Assembly (NCBI RefSeq): GCF_026210795.1
Contig: NC_089446.1
Coordinates: forward strand, 3,935,001 to 3,999,000
DNA from: Rhizophagus irregularis
Taxonomy: Eukaryota; Glomeromycota; Glomeromycetes; Glomerales; Glomeraceae
DNA: 64,000 nucleotides
Direction of reading: 5' to 3'
Shown here piece by piece: positions 48,090 through 59,363 of the stretch; the first letter of the stretch is position 1, and each line of letters begins with the position of its first letter. Below the pieces are notes generated by a model. That model had not been told where the DNA came from, made no database searches, and saw nothing but the letters and a program-made list of their open reading frames with translations. The position numbers and the translations under genes are program-made.

Positions 48090-49577
48090 TCAGTCCATAC
48101 TCCAAATTCCTAAATTCCTTGATAAAAATAAATCATTTAATTTAAATTTCTTAATAATTCCCATTTTCATATATTTTTTAATTATTTTCATATTTTCATC
48201 ATTTACTTTTAAACTTATAAAATCAGAATATTTATCAATTATTATTAATGAAAGTGGTTTTTGTGGTATACGAGATTTCCAACTTAAGAAAAAATTTTCT
48301 AAATCATCAGAAGGTACTTCTAAACTTACTTTATAAGCATAAAATATTTCTAATTTATAAAAATTTTTAGGTGAATATTTAGCAAAAACTTCTAAAAAAT
48401 CCTTTTCATTTAAATAATAATCGCCACACCAAATTTTAATAGATTCTAAATATTGACAATTATTTAAAATTAATTTTAAATTTTCTATTTCATCATCCAT
48501 AAATATAGTAAATAATGATTTTAAATTTGGACAAAATTTAGCTATAATTAAATTTAATATTTTATCATTATTATGCATATATAATTCATTTAAATTCTTT
48601 CCATTGATTTCTAAAAATTTAATCATCACTTCAACTTCAGGATATTCATCTAAAAATTTTAAAACTTTTAATTGAGGAAAATTAACATATTGTAATTGAT
48701 TAAAATCATAAAATCCACTTAATTCTAATGATAAAACAAGTTCTTGTAAATTTGTAAACATAGCTATAAATGATAATGGTATATAATATCCTTTTATTTT
48801 TAATTTTGTTAATGATGAAGAAAATTTAGTTAATGAGGATACTATAATTTCTGTTCCATCTTTATCTTCAGATTTTAATGTTACATTTTTTAAATTATTT
48901 TGTAATGAAATTAAATCTATTAATCCATTTGAAATAATATCTTTAAATTCTATAGTTAATGATTGTATATTATGACATATTTGTGATAATTGAAAGAAAA
49001 ATTCAGAATAAATATCTGAACTACATTTTAATTTTGTAAGATCTTTTAAACAATTCTTTGTTTCAGAAAGATGAACAAACATAATATTTTCATTTTTTGA
49101 ACGTTCTGAATAATATTCCAAAGATTTTAAGGATGAGATTTCATTCATAAACATTTTTAATATTTCTTGTGATAATAAATATTTATTATAATCTAAACTT
49201 TGCGGTGAAGTAATAGCGAATTGATGATTTTCTAGAACACGTTTGATCATTTGATCAATTTCATGAATTGAAAGAACTTTACAAAATGATGCATAATTAA
49301 ATAATGAAGATTTCCAAGTTGAAGAAGTTGAAATAAAAATTCCATTCTTAGATAAAAGTTGTTTCGATTCATTAGGAAGACAAGAAATCAAAGTATTGAA
49401 GATTTTTAATTGTATATCTGATCTGTGTATGAAACTCCAAATATTTCTCCATAAAATTTTGACTGAAAGTTCACACCAAAAACGATTAACTAGTAAACAT
49501 GAACGTAAAGTAACTTTGTCATTCTCGAAATATTCAAAAATTTCACTAAAACAATCAGCGGGAAGTTGACGAGACAT
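48090..49577 (-). CDS. F-box / leucine-rich protein, tandem copy 2
   Basis: A single-exon 495-residue protein starting MSRQLPADCFSEIFEYFEND. Its F-box and LRR-like layout match its neighbours, but it lacks the roughly 10-residue PY(R/P)THVPL insert after the F-box seen in copies 1 and 3. Its C-terminus is extended by a different tail (LNDLFLSRNLGIWSMD). Leu-rich repeats such as LKNVTLKSEDKDGTE are shared almost exactly with copy 3, suggesting gene conversion or recent duplication of that segment. Confidence 0.9.
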   Translation of the reverse strand: MSRQLPADCFSEIFEYFENDKVTLRSCLLVNRFWCELSVKILWRNIWSFIHRSDIQLKIFNTLISCLPNESKQLLSKNGIFISTSSTWKSSLFNYASFCKVLSIHEIDQMIKRVLENHQFAITSPQSLDYNKYLLSQEILKMFMNEISSLKSLEYYSERSKNENIMFVHLSETKNCLKDLTKLKCSSDIYSEFFFQLSQICHNIQSLTIEFKDIISNGLIDLISLQNNLKNVTLKSEDKDGTEIIVSSLTKFSSSLTKLKIKGYYIPLSFIAMFTNLQELVLSLELSGFYDFNQLQYVNFPQLKVLKFLDEYPEVEVMIKFLEINGKNLNELYMHNNDKILNLIIAKFCPNLKSLFTIFMDDEIENLKLILNNCQYLESIKIWCGDYYLNEKDFLEVFAKYSPKNFYKLEIFYAYKVSLEVPSDDLENFFLSWKSRIPQKPLSLIIIDKYSDFISLKVNDENMKIIKKYMKMGIIKKFKLNDLFLSRNLGIWSMD

Positions 49578-50011
49578 ATTTATTTCATTAAAATATTCGG
49601 GGAGGGGGAGGGATGTTTTATAAATACAGTCATTTTTATTTTAATGTACCTCGGATGAAAACGGGTAGCCCGAATGTAAGTCAAATTTGTGCATCTATTT
49701 TGTAGTCCAGGATGATCCACCTTTAGGGCCGGTGTTATCCAAAAAAGAAAGATCTTCGAAAATTTTTCGTCCATTCTACCTTTTTATGTATATTTCGGAT
49801 TTAAATGAACCAATAGGAATTATAACTTATTCCACATTTTTTACAAAATTTGAATTCATATTCATTATCATTTATTTTTATTATTCGTAAGCAAGAACCA
49901 GTAATCCATAGAGACCGGATAATTTTTAAACCGGGATTAAAATATGACACGTTTTCTAATTTTAAGAAAAATATTATTGAATTATGATTGTTGAAAAAAA
50001 TATGATATTTA
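49578..50011. other. Spacer between F-box copies 2 and 3
   Basis: This holds a G-rich run (GGGGAGGGGGAGGG) near 49600 and a slightly GC-richer patch at 49650-49760 whose short frames on both strands look like non-coding repeat DNA. No gene is supported. Confidence 0.5.
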
Positions 50012-51520
50012 TTATTTATTAAAATTATAATCATCATCATAACAATGCATTATTTTAGTCTTAAATTTTTTAACAAGACCTATTTCTAAATATTTTTCAA
50101 TTATTTTCATATTATCTCTGTTTACTTCTAAACTAATACAATCATCATAATTCTTGATAATAATTATTGATAATGATTGTTGTGGTTGACGATTTTTCCA
50201 ATTTGTAAAAAATTCTTCTAATTCTTCAGGGAGTACTTCTAATTGTACATCATAAATATAATACATTTCTAATTCACGAAAATTTTTAGGGGAATATTTC
50301 GCAATAATTTGTAATAATTTTTTTTCATTTAAATATTCATCACCACACCAAACATTAATACCTTTTAAATGTTTACAATTATTTAAAATTATTTTCAATG
50401 TTTCTATTTCAGAATCCATAAATACAGTAGATAATTTTTCAAGATTTGGACAAAATCTAGATATAGATAAATTTAATGAATTATTATTATTCCCTACATA
50501 TAATTCTTTTAAATTTTTTCCATTAAGTTCTAAAAATTTCATTAACATTTCAGCTTTTGGACATTCATCTAAAAATTTTAAAACTTTCAAATATGGAAAT
50601 GTAACGTACTGTAATTGAACAAAATCGTCTAATCCATCTTTAAAATCAAATGATAAAATAAGTTCTTGTAAATTTATGAACATAGCTATGAATGATAATG
50701 GTATATAATATTCTTTTATTATTAATTTTGTTAATGTTGAAGAAAATTTAGTTAATGAGGATGCTATGACTTCCGTTCCATCTTTATCTTCAGATTTTAA
50801 TGTTACACTTTTTAAATTATTTTGTAAAGAAATTAAATCTGTTAATCCATTTGAAATAATATCCCCAAATTCTATAGTTAAGATTTGTATATTATGACAT
50901 ATTTGTGATAATTGATAATAAAATTCAGAATAAATATCTGAACTACAATTTAATTCTGTAAGATCTTTTAAACAATTTTTTGTTCCAGGTAAACAAGTAA
51001 ACATAATATTTTCAACATCTTTTGTTCGTCCTGAACAATAATCTAAAGATTTTAAAGATGAAATTTCATTTATAAACATCTTTAATATTTCTTGTGTTAA
51101 TAAATATTTATTATAACTTAAACTTCGTGAAGGAATTGTTGTTGATGGTTTTTTTTCAAGAACATTTTGGATCATTTTATCTAATGAATAAATTGAAAGA
51201 GCTTTGCAAAGTGATACATAATTAAATATTGGAGGTTTAAAAGTTGGCGAAGAAATAGAAATTCCATTCTTAAGTAAGAGTTTTTTTGATTCATCAGGTA
51301 AACAAGCGATTAAAGTACCAATAATAGATAACGGTACGTGTGTTGGGTATGGATTATATTGTACGTTATATTGAAACCTCCAGATATTTCTCCATAAAAT
51401 TCTAACAGCTACTTCACACCAAAGTCGATTGACTAATAAGCATGAATGTAACGTAATTTTATCTTCTTCCAAGTATTCAAATATTTCATTAAGACAATCT
51501 GCAAGAAGCTGACCAGGCAT
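50012..51520 (-). CDS. F-box / leucine-rich protein, tandem copy 3
   Basis: A single-exon 502-residue protein starting MPGQLLADCLNEIFEYLEED. The F-box is at residues 4-45, followed by LRR-like repeats (LKSVTLKSEDKDGTEVIASS, CPNLEKLSTVF, CKHLKGINVW). It is most like copy 1 at the N-terminus and like copy 2 in the central LRR part, a mosaic pattern consistent with exchange between tandem copies. The C-terminal tail ends in a His/Tyr/Asp-rich stretch (HCYDDDYNFNK). The role is inferred as an SCF substrate adaptor. Confidence 0.9.
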   Translation of the reverse strand: MPGQLLADCLNEIFEYLEEDKITLHSCLLVNRLWCEVAVRILWRNIWRFQYNVQYNPYPTHVPLSIIGTLIACLPDESKKLLLKNGISISSPTFKPPIFNYVSLCKALSIYSLDKMIQNVLEKKPSTTIPSRSLSYNKYLLTQEILKMFINEISSLKSLDYCSGRTKDVENIMFTCLPGTKNCLKDLTELNCSSDIYSEFYYQLSQICHNIQILTIEFGDIISNGLTDLISLQNNLKSVTLKSEDKDGTEVIASSLTKFSSTLTKLIIKEYYIPLSFIAMFINLQELILSFDFKDGLDDFVQLQYVTFPYLKVLKFLDECPKAEMLMKFLELNGKNLKELYVGNNNNSLNLSISRFCPNLEKLSTVFMDSEIETLKIILNNCKHLKGINVWCGDEYLNEKKLLQIIAKYSPKNFRELEMYYIYDVQLEVLPEELEEFFTNWKNRQPQQSLSIIIIKNYDDCISLEVNRDNMKIIEKYLEIGLVKKFKTKIMHCYDDDYNFNK

Positions 51521-52109
51521 TTTTATTTTTCAATAAAAAAAAAAAAAAAAATTTAGACTGATTTTTAAATGAAAGTGATGATCTATATTTATAAAGATTT
51601 ATGCTGTATCACAAACATTTTTTATAGGTTCGTTGTTTTACATATTTGGTTAATGTAATATTAAATTTTTGTGATTATTATTAGACAGCATACATAAATT
51701 ATGAACGGGATAATTACCAATGATTCATGTTGAATGCGACCTTTTCTAATTATAAGGATGATTTAATATCCAAAAATTTAATATGGAAGAAAATTTCTAA
51801 TTTGTTTTTTTTAAAAAAAATGTATTATCCAATTAATAAATTATATATATATATTATATATATATATTGATCGCAGTAATTCTTAATAATATGACTATAT
51901 TACCATTAACTAATATTAATTGTTATATCATTATTGTTCTTTTTTTACTATTTATAAACATAGTAGAATTCTTTTAAGATTTATGTTTCAACTTTTACAA
52001 AAATTTTATTAAATTTAACAAGCTATGATTTATTTCTATTCTTTTATTTTTTAAGGTTAGTTAGGTAATTTTAATTAATGACAATTATCATTCCCGTCCC
52101 ATTTCTTTG
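51521..52109. other. Upstream region of F-box copy 3
   Basis: It includes a poly-A run directly upstream of the start codon, the upstream segment shared with copy 1 (around 51633) and a TATATA palindromic run at 51842-51868. No gene. Confidence 0.5.
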
Positions 52110-52470
52110 TACTTAATGTTACATACTTTAAATTAATATTTTGAACATCCATTAGATTTCCTAAATTATTATAATATAAAGACGGTTATTAGTCTGTGCT
52201 TCGCAAAGTAATGGATTGTTGTTCTTCAAGAACAAGAACATGCTAAAACATATTATGAAACTTAATAATTAAAAAACCTTGTAAAGTGAAACATATTTAA
52301 ACTGTTTAGGTTTTGAATTTGGAATCGAAAGTTCGAAACATTTTTAATATTATAATGATAAAGGTCTCGGTCTTTCTAATGAATAATAATTGCAGACTTT
52401 TATTAATTGTGTATACAATTGATAATTCTCTCTAAAATATTAATGTTATCTTTCGTTGAAATGATCATCG
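52110..52470 (-). pseudogene. Decayed F-box/LRR gene copy
   Basis: The DNA at about 52198-52335 aligns with the F-box genes: it reads, on the minus strand, SKPKQFKYVSLYKVF then, in broken frames, MFLFLKNNNPLLCEA, corresponding to the WKPSLFNYASFCKVLS...VLENQRSITARS region of the intact copies. A further block near 52115-52145 resembles the LKSVTL region, implying a deletion between them. Frameshifts and stops are present throughout. Confidence 0.7.
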
Positions 52471-54132
52471 GGAAAATTTATTCTTAAGGTGTTACTAACC
52501 TTCAAACCTTGTCCACCATATTTGTTGACGTAAATCAGTTCTTTGGAATAAATCAGACGATGATCCCGGATAATTGTTGATTTTACGCACCACGTATCTC
52601 TTTAACTTATGATTCCGATACACAATACTTTTTTTAGGGTAACATAAATGAACCAATAGAATCAAAACATCATCAAAAAGAAGAAATTTCAACGCGTAGA
52701 TTTCTACATAAAGAATTTAGCTTTCTGCGATTTATAGAAAGGATTTACAGTGTTTTGTATAAAAAAAATTTTGTTTATTTTCGTGATCGGGATAAATTTT
52801 AGCATATATGATAATCTTTTACGTTTTGATTGTGGAACAGATAACAGATTTCACGTGGTGGATTGAAACATGAAACCTGGCCGGGATTCTGGATCTCTTC
52901 GTTGTAAGACAACATAAATGAATTAATTTATTTTATATATACTGAAATGAGAAAAATAATAACAACACCAACAACAATAATAATATAAACTATAATTCTA
53001 AATTTTGCACTATAGTAAATTTTCAATTGCTGGTGTTGCGAAACTTTTTTTTTTTTATAATTCTTTCATTCAAACCATCAAATTTTAATTATTTCCTAAA
53101 GTTATTTAAAATAATTTAAATATTTCAATTCCATATTTTAGTATCATAATTATTGACTTTCTTAAAAAATGTTTCATCACCATAAAACTTACGAGAAAGA
53201 TTCTTCCTCACTTATGACGTCTTGTAAAGTATTAACTTTATCATTTTCATCAATACTTAAACTAAGAAGTTGAGTAAAGCATGACTCCTAGGAATGATAA
53301 TAAAGGTTTTCAGATCAGATTGGCAATCTATATAAATCATTAAAGAAGTAATTTTACCATAATCTCAACTATTCAGGACGATAATGCTGTACATATTGCT
53401 AAAAGCTTTTATTTATGGGTATAATGAATGGAATCCATACCACTTTTTCTGGTATTAGATTAAAGTTTATTAGATATCTAGAAAAGGTAAAAAAAAAAAA
53501 TACCGTTAGTATGGTTGGTACCAGGTGGAGAAGCGCCCTTATACATTGATAATAATAGAAGCTATAAAGTAATAAAATGAGAAAGAAGTGTATTTCGCAA
53601 CGAGAGAGCACCGAAAACTTCAGCAAAACCTCCGGATCGTACTATACCGTAAATTTAACTACGACTCAGAAGCGCCTGATAATAGAAGCTATAAAATAAT
53701 AAAATGAGGAGAAAGTCTATTTTTTTTTTAAAAAAAAAAGAAAGAAGTTTAAAGTAAGTTTGAAGCTTTGAGGTACTTGAGAGATTTGAAGGTGCGTATA
53801 CTTGTAAATATAATCACAGACTAATAATAAGATAGATACTTGATCGGTGACCTGTTATGATGACGATATAAGTACTTTTGAAAAAAGTAAAAAATGTAAT
53901 ATAACAGTAAAAAAAATTATGTGATTAATAATGTTGTTTGCATGAAAAAATTTTCGTAATATTTATAAGAGTATATGGATCGAGAGTTACATTTATCACA
54001 TCGATCGATTCCTAATTTGCTGAAACTAATAATATATTGCGTAATATCATTATATCATACCATAAAATTATAACGATCATAATACCGTAATCGTTAAATT
54101 TTTCTTAGCATGTAAAAAAAAAAAATAATTAG

Positions 54133-54295
54133 TTAAATTATTCCAACGCGAAGTACGCACGATAATAGACTAATATTGATAGGACAGATATTACTACGCT
54201 TGCTACTACTCTTGCTACGTTTACGCTTCGGACAATTAGCTGCAGGTAACTCCGCGTGACCATTTTTTTCAGTAATGACACGGTGACCGTAATGT
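54133..54295 (-). pseudogene. Possible orphan terminal exon, Lys/Ser-rich
   Basis: Following a CTCAG acceptor the minus strand reads HYGHRVITEKNGHAELPAAN and CPKRKRSKSSSKRSN, ending LLSCVLRVGII and TAA at 54133-54135. An NLS-like basic run is visible. An overlapping hydrophobic frame starting at an ATG (54345-54347) is more likely its shadow. No upstream exon was found, so it is probably a relic. Confidence 0.3.
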
Positions 54296-54444
54296 CTGAG
54301 TTACGAGTTTCAATCTTAAATTTTTTTTTATTGTGAAAAAGTAACATTGTAATTTATAAAATCAAATTCATTAGTATTAATAAGTTTGAAAATACAGTAG
54401 CTATAATAATGGTGATGTGTAAGATCTTTTGAACGGTATCGGGA

Positions 54445-54580
54445 CTTTTCGCTGAAGCCATTTCGCTGAAGGGATGTTTTTCCGAAGGAATATTTCTCCG
54501 AAGGGACGTTTCACCGAAATACCGTTTCACCGAAACCCCATTTCACCGAATTTCATTTCGCCGAAGTCATTTTACTGAAG
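54445..54580 (+). repeat. Solo TTTCACCGAA-type degenerate array
   Basis: About nine copies of TTTCRCCGAA and variants (TTTCGCTGAAG, TTTCTCCGAAGGG, TTTCACCGAAA) lie in one orientation with 5-8 bp spacers. It is the same repeat type as in the inverted pair at 45366-45790, here without the second arm. Confidence 0.75.
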
Positions 54581-55620
54581 AAAGTTTATAGAGATGATAC
54601 GATTAGTGTTGGATGATTATTTTTAAAAAAAATTTTCAAAAATTATTTAATGAATATTTTAAAAATCCTCTAAAATTCTTTTATTTAATATCCACTACCA
54701 CAAGATATTAATCCTACGTTTTTGATTCGCTGTCTAAGATTTGAACAAAACTATATTCAAATTTAATTATTATTTCTTGGTTCTTGCCTAAAATTCTTTT
54801 CTATAAATTTGATAATATCTTTTTGAATTATATTAAATAACTCTTAAAACTTTAGTAATCCTTGGCTAATCAATTAGAGTATACTCATACTGAATGTGTT
54901 ATGTAGATTACCATTATAAATAAATAGTAATATAGTAAAAATAATATAATTTATCTATAAATCAAAAACTAAAAAAAAATTCACATTTTTTAATAATTAA
55001 ATCGATTAAATTTTATAAGCTACGCGTTTAATTTTTAATTTCATTTTATAATCGAGGAACAATGCTCAAAAAACATTTTATCTAACCAATCCAATTATAT
55101 ATAAGATTTACACAACTTGTACGCCTAATTTTTTTAATTGCAGTAAAATAGATGGAATTGCAGTAAATTAGATGGATAGTCCTCAAAATAACAAACTGTA
55201 CCTACTGATGCTAAGTTCAGCGCAATAATTTAAAAATATGATAATTATATTGAGAGAGATAAAGTTCTCCCATACTGTGTATAATGAATGAATTGTTGTA
55301 AGATAATGCATTTGTTGTAGTCGGGTACGACGGAAACATGTAGTGTAAGTAACCTAAATTACTCTATCTCTGGCATCATCTATTAACACATGTAATCCAT
55401 TCATACAAACATTAAAACTGCGGTAAAAGACATTTATTTTTGTCAGCTGATGATGGCACATGGCTATTTTATTGATACAACAGGTATGAAACCAGCTACA
55501 AATGTACTACTTATCAATCAGCATGTGATAATCTTTATAATGCCCCTTTTATGAAGTCTTTTATAAACTGGGCGCTACTTCTCTTTGGTGAGAACAATTT
55601 TTTTAAAAAAAATATATAGA

Positions 55621-56958
55621 ATGGAGACGGGAGAAAATGTTGTATGGGAAGGTTCTTCTGTAACTTCTATTCAACATGAGACAAAAATTGGTACTTCTAA
55701 TGATGAAATAGCCGTTCCAAATAATCTATTAAATAATTTAGTCGAAAATTTGGAAGAATTTGAAGAACGAATGAACTTTGATATAGAACAAGTTTATAAA
55801 AAATTTGAAGAAAAGATTGTTACTCAATCAAAGTTAATTGAATCTTTGAGAGCTCGTATTGAATATTTGGAAATTGATTCTGTTGCTAAAGATGAAGATA
55901 TTAAGAAACTTCGACATGAAATTCATGAAACAATTATAATCGCAAAAACGAAAAATACTATGAATGAAAATGAATTAAATGTTCAATTTACCGAACCGTT
56001 GAATGTAGAATCTCATTATAATATTCAAAATAAATCAGAAACAACAATAGAATGTAAAAAATGTGGAAAAAAATTTCAGGATTACGCAAAATATCATAAA
56101 CATAATAAAGAAAATCATAATAAATATAAATGTATAGTCTGTCAACAAGCGTTTCCAACTAAAAAGGGACGTAAAAGGCATATGAGAAAAAATCACAAAA
56201 AAGATTTTCCCTGTAATTTATGTAAGAAGAAATTTTATTTAATAGCTGGGTTAAGAGAGCATTTTCGTGCGAAGCATTCAGGTGGAAAATTTTTTCCAAA
56301 AGCTCCAAGAGCATCACATCCACCATCAACATCAGTGACATCACCACTCGCTGTTGTAGAATTTATTCATGAAATTTTACCTTACCAACTTCCAACAAAC
56401 AAAATGCCTCCTTATCAATTGAGATGCAAAATTTGCAAAGAAATATTTGATACTCATTCAAAATTTAACACTCATGCTAAAAGTTTACATGATTGTAAAT
56501 TCGCATGTCCCGACTGTTCTCAAGTATTTCTTTCAAAAGGTTTGAGGAAGAGTCATGTGAAAAAATCTTATAGATGCCAAGTTTGTAATAAAAGTGTCAT
56601 TAGTGAAGGAGGTTTGATAAGTCATTGTAGACAAAAACATGGTCAAATGAGTATAGTAGACATTTATTACGCAGCAATGGGAATTCAACTTTCCACTTCG
56701 CAAAGTCTATTTTCCGAACAAGAAATCATTTTGAATGAATTGGAGATTACGCATGAAGGAGGTGATAACGGATCATTTGACAATGATCATACAGATGAAG
56801 AATCTAATGATGATGATTATGCAGAAGAGGAGGAAAATGAAAGATCTGATGATACTGAAGATGAAAATGATTATACCGAAGAGGAAAACGGAAGATCTGA
56901 TTACGATGATACTGAAGACGAAAATGAAAAATCCGATGAGAATGATAGAGGATTTTGA
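55621..56958 (+). CDS. C2H2 zinc-finger protein with coiled coil and acidic tail
   Basis: A single-exon frame from the ATG at 55621 gives 445 residues; the frame is open further upstream only with a non-ATG codon. Residues 30-110 form a likely coiled coil (FEEKIVTQSKLIESLRARIE). Six C2H2-type fingers start at about residues 144, 171, 197, 269, 296 and 319, in two groups of three separated by a Pro/Ser-rich linker. Finger 5 (CPDCSQVFLSKGLRKSHVKK) lacks its second His, so it is probably degenerate. The C-terminal 60 residues are an acidic tail with a repeated (E)ENxRSDxxDTEDEN unit. A nuclear DNA-binding regulator is inferred, with the acidic tail as a candidate activation region. Targets are unknown. 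Confidence 0.9.
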   Translation: METGENVVWEGSSVTSIQHETKIGTSNDEIAVPNNLLNNLVENLEEFEERMNFDIEQVYKKFEEKIVTQSKLIESLRARIEYLEIDSVAKDEDIKKLRHEIHETIIIAKTKNTMNENELNVQFTEPLNVESHYNIQNKSETTIECKKCGKKFQDYAKYHKHNKENHNKYKCIVCQQAFPTKKGRKRHMRKNHKKDFPCNLCKKKFYLIAGLREHFRAKHSGGKFFPKAPRASHPPSTSVTSPLAVVEFIHEILPYQLPTNKMPPYQLRCKICKEIFDTHSKFNTHAKSLHDCKFACPDCSQVFLSKGLRKSHVKKSYRCQVCNKSVISEGGLISHCRQKHGQMSIVDIYYAAMGIQLSTSQSLFSEQEIILNELEITHEGGDNGSFDNDHTDEESNDDDYAEEEENERSDDTEDENDYTEEENGRSDYDDTEDENEKSDENDRGF

Positions 56959-57638
56959 AATTTTGACGCGAGAAAACCTTAGAACCCGTACTAAAAACAT
57001 TTCATTAAGATATAAAATTGCGCAAAACAAACAATGTATTTATTTTATTTTTAATTACATTATATTTGTATAATATTATTTCTCTGATAAATAAATTTAT
57101 AATTCTAAAAAAAGATTCTTCGTAAAAAAAACTCAATCTAGTAATTATAATATTCGGGAAATTTGGTAGATGCCTAATATTAATTATATTATGTAAATAC
57201 TAAAGATAATCGGATTAGCAGTTGATCCATGTTTCTTTGCATATTCACGGAATTTATGACGTCAAATCGTGGAATTATTTTCCTCTCCATAGTTTGTCAT
57301 GTGAACTGGACATATGACACCAATTTTGGTTGCTGGATCGAAGATGACCTAGAAGTAGTACTAAGAAGGACATTAAAAAGCATAAAGATAAATGTTCTGG
57401 TTTTCGGATAAAAAAAATTGTTGATTTATTTTTATTATCACATGTAGTGAATTTGAAAAAGGAGGAAGAGTATTGTTAAGAATAAAAATCCTGACGTGTT
57501 TATATTTTATTAATTAAAAAAAAAGGGGTAAGATTAGAGGGATTTAATATGAAAAAATGTGTCTATATATGTGTTCTGTAATTTTTTTTTATAATTTCTT
57601 AATAAATAAACAAAACGATGATTTAAAAGCTAACGATA
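56959..57638. other. Intergenic region, nothing firm
   Basis: It contains a 60-residue frame at 57229-57411 (reading SIVCHVNWTYDTNFGCWIED) that may be a gene fragment, but nothing supports it beyond being open. The remainder is AT-rich. Confidence 0.45.
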
Positions 57639-58086
57639 ATACCGTATATTACGGGCCATAGTAGTATAGTACACCCCCATGTATTAATGTACCCTCAAAA
57701 AAGAAGTCACTTTCTCCATTGATTTTATTATTTAAATAATCCAACAAATAAATATCTTAGGTGTGACGACTGTGACGTGTAACAATACTCTAATTATTTT
57801 ATAAGTCCTCTATTAATAGGTCGGTGGGTTGTCCCTCACATAAATTATGAATCGGTCGAAGTAATCGGACTGCAATTGTGCTTCGTCATAATGGTCCAGT
57901 AATGAGAAGAGGTTGAGCTCCTCCTCACCCGATGTCCATCGCCCAGGCTTTCAATTTTCGTAAGGAAGCTGGATTTGGAACTTTTTGTCCGGAAATCGGG
58001 CTTGGAGTAAAAATTCGCGTAAATGGGGGGGATACAGGGCCAAACCTCCGAAATTTGCAAGATACCCGGCCCGCGATATACGGTAA
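57639..58086. mobile_element. 448-bp element with terminal inverted repeats and TA flanks
   Basis: The left end ATACCGTATATTACGGGCC pairs with the right end GGCCCGCGATATACGGTAA (about 17 of 20 positions when extended). The element is directly flanked by TA on both sides (57637-57638 and 58087-58088). It is GC-richer than its surroundings and has no transposase frame. The TA flanks and short TIRs fit a non-autonomous Tc1/mariner-type element. Confidence 0.65.
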
Positions 58087-59363
58087 TAACAATATAAAAT
58101 CGCTGATATGCCTATACACCTAATTGTATAAGTTTTTAAATTCGAAAAATTTTTTAAATATCCAGAAATCTAACGAGGGAAGATCACCGGTAGAAGAGTT
58201 AGATGAAAGAGAGTAAAGAGGCAGTCCATGTTATTGTGTGCGCTACTAATTTCAAATATAATTGTATTTTTTTAGTATATTTCTGTAATGTATGAATTGT
58301 CTCACGTCTCCAATAAAAAAAAAATTCAGATATCTAATAAATCGGGAAATTTTATACATATACATATCATTAATAAAGCAGTGAGAACGGAAAATATTTT
58401 TGGATTTAACAATTGTTAATTAGTATAGATCTTTGTTAAACTTCGAGTATAGTAGTATGTAATACCGACGAATGTCAGGAAATCCGGATATACGATTCTT
58501 AAAAATGACAGATTGGTTAATTATAATTTTTTCTTTACAATAAATACTTATCATATTTCCATAATATAATATTTTGGGGGTTGTTAATTGTGGCTTTTAT
58601 ACAACAATCTGAGAACAATTAAAAAATTGCGTGACACGCAAAAAGGGGCTTATATATTTGTCTAAATTTAACGAATTGACTTCCTTTTTCCTTTTTTCCT
58701 TTTTTTTCCTTTTTTGTTTATTCAATTGAAATATTCTTTTATAAATATCACATTTAAATATTCCTCTCACTTTGAGATTTGGTGTAATTACTGTATAAAC
58801 ATATTCTTACAATATTCTAATAAATAATATAATTTAACTGCTATTGTGATATGGTTGCTACCTCTTTGAAGAAATTTTCTTTCTTTTATACTTATTTTAT
58901 ATATATAAATACTGAGTTAGCCTAACTAATAAATATTACAAAGATACTATTGATATCCTAATACAGTATAGTATATCCATCATTTTCACAAGAGCCCCTT
59001 TTTCTAGTATTAACAAATTTCATATACAATTCAGAAAAAGTTTGCAAGTAAAATGTGCAAAATCACTTTATTTGATGAAAGATTCTGAAATTTTGAAATA
59101 TGGTCGGTAAAGAGGGTTTACTGAAAATATTGAAAGAACAAAGGTATTCATTACTCACTAAAAATTAGTGAAACAGATGATGATGACAATCTAAATGTCT
59201 CATATGTATATATAATTCAAGTACAATACCAACTATTTAACTTATTGTTAAATTAAATATATACAAAATAAAAATCTACAGTTTTAATTTTCATTATATA
59301 ATTAGAAAAAAAATCTAAAAATCAACAATTTTTCTGAAGAATCTGAATCAGAGATTAACACAA
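58087..59363. other. Intergenic region, nothing recognised
   Basis: AT-rich with a short polypyrimidine tract (TTCCTTTTTTCC repeats) at 58681-58715. No gene. Confidence 0.55.

Larger units (their letters stand above)
52471..55620. other. Intergenic region with minor repeats and a possible orphan exon
   Basis: No full gene. It contains an imperfect direct repeat about 125 bp apart (AATAGAAGCTATAAA at about 53549 and 53681), the TTTCACCGAA array at 54445-54580 and the exon candidate at 54133-54295. A minus-strand frame at 52495-52692 with some coding character (ending TDLRQQIWWTRFEG) has no start and no recognised relatives. Confidence 0.45.

Noticed and set aside
49580-50040. Small frames between F-box copies 2 and 3
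   Set aside because: Frames on both strands overlap a G-rich run and repeat-like DNA; no start context, no similarity to neighbours.
57845-58123. Three open frames on both strands in a GC-richer patch
   Set aside because: They lie wholly or mostly inside the 448-bp TIR element, run in conflicting frames, and none has transposase character; GC-rich DNA lowers stop frequency.
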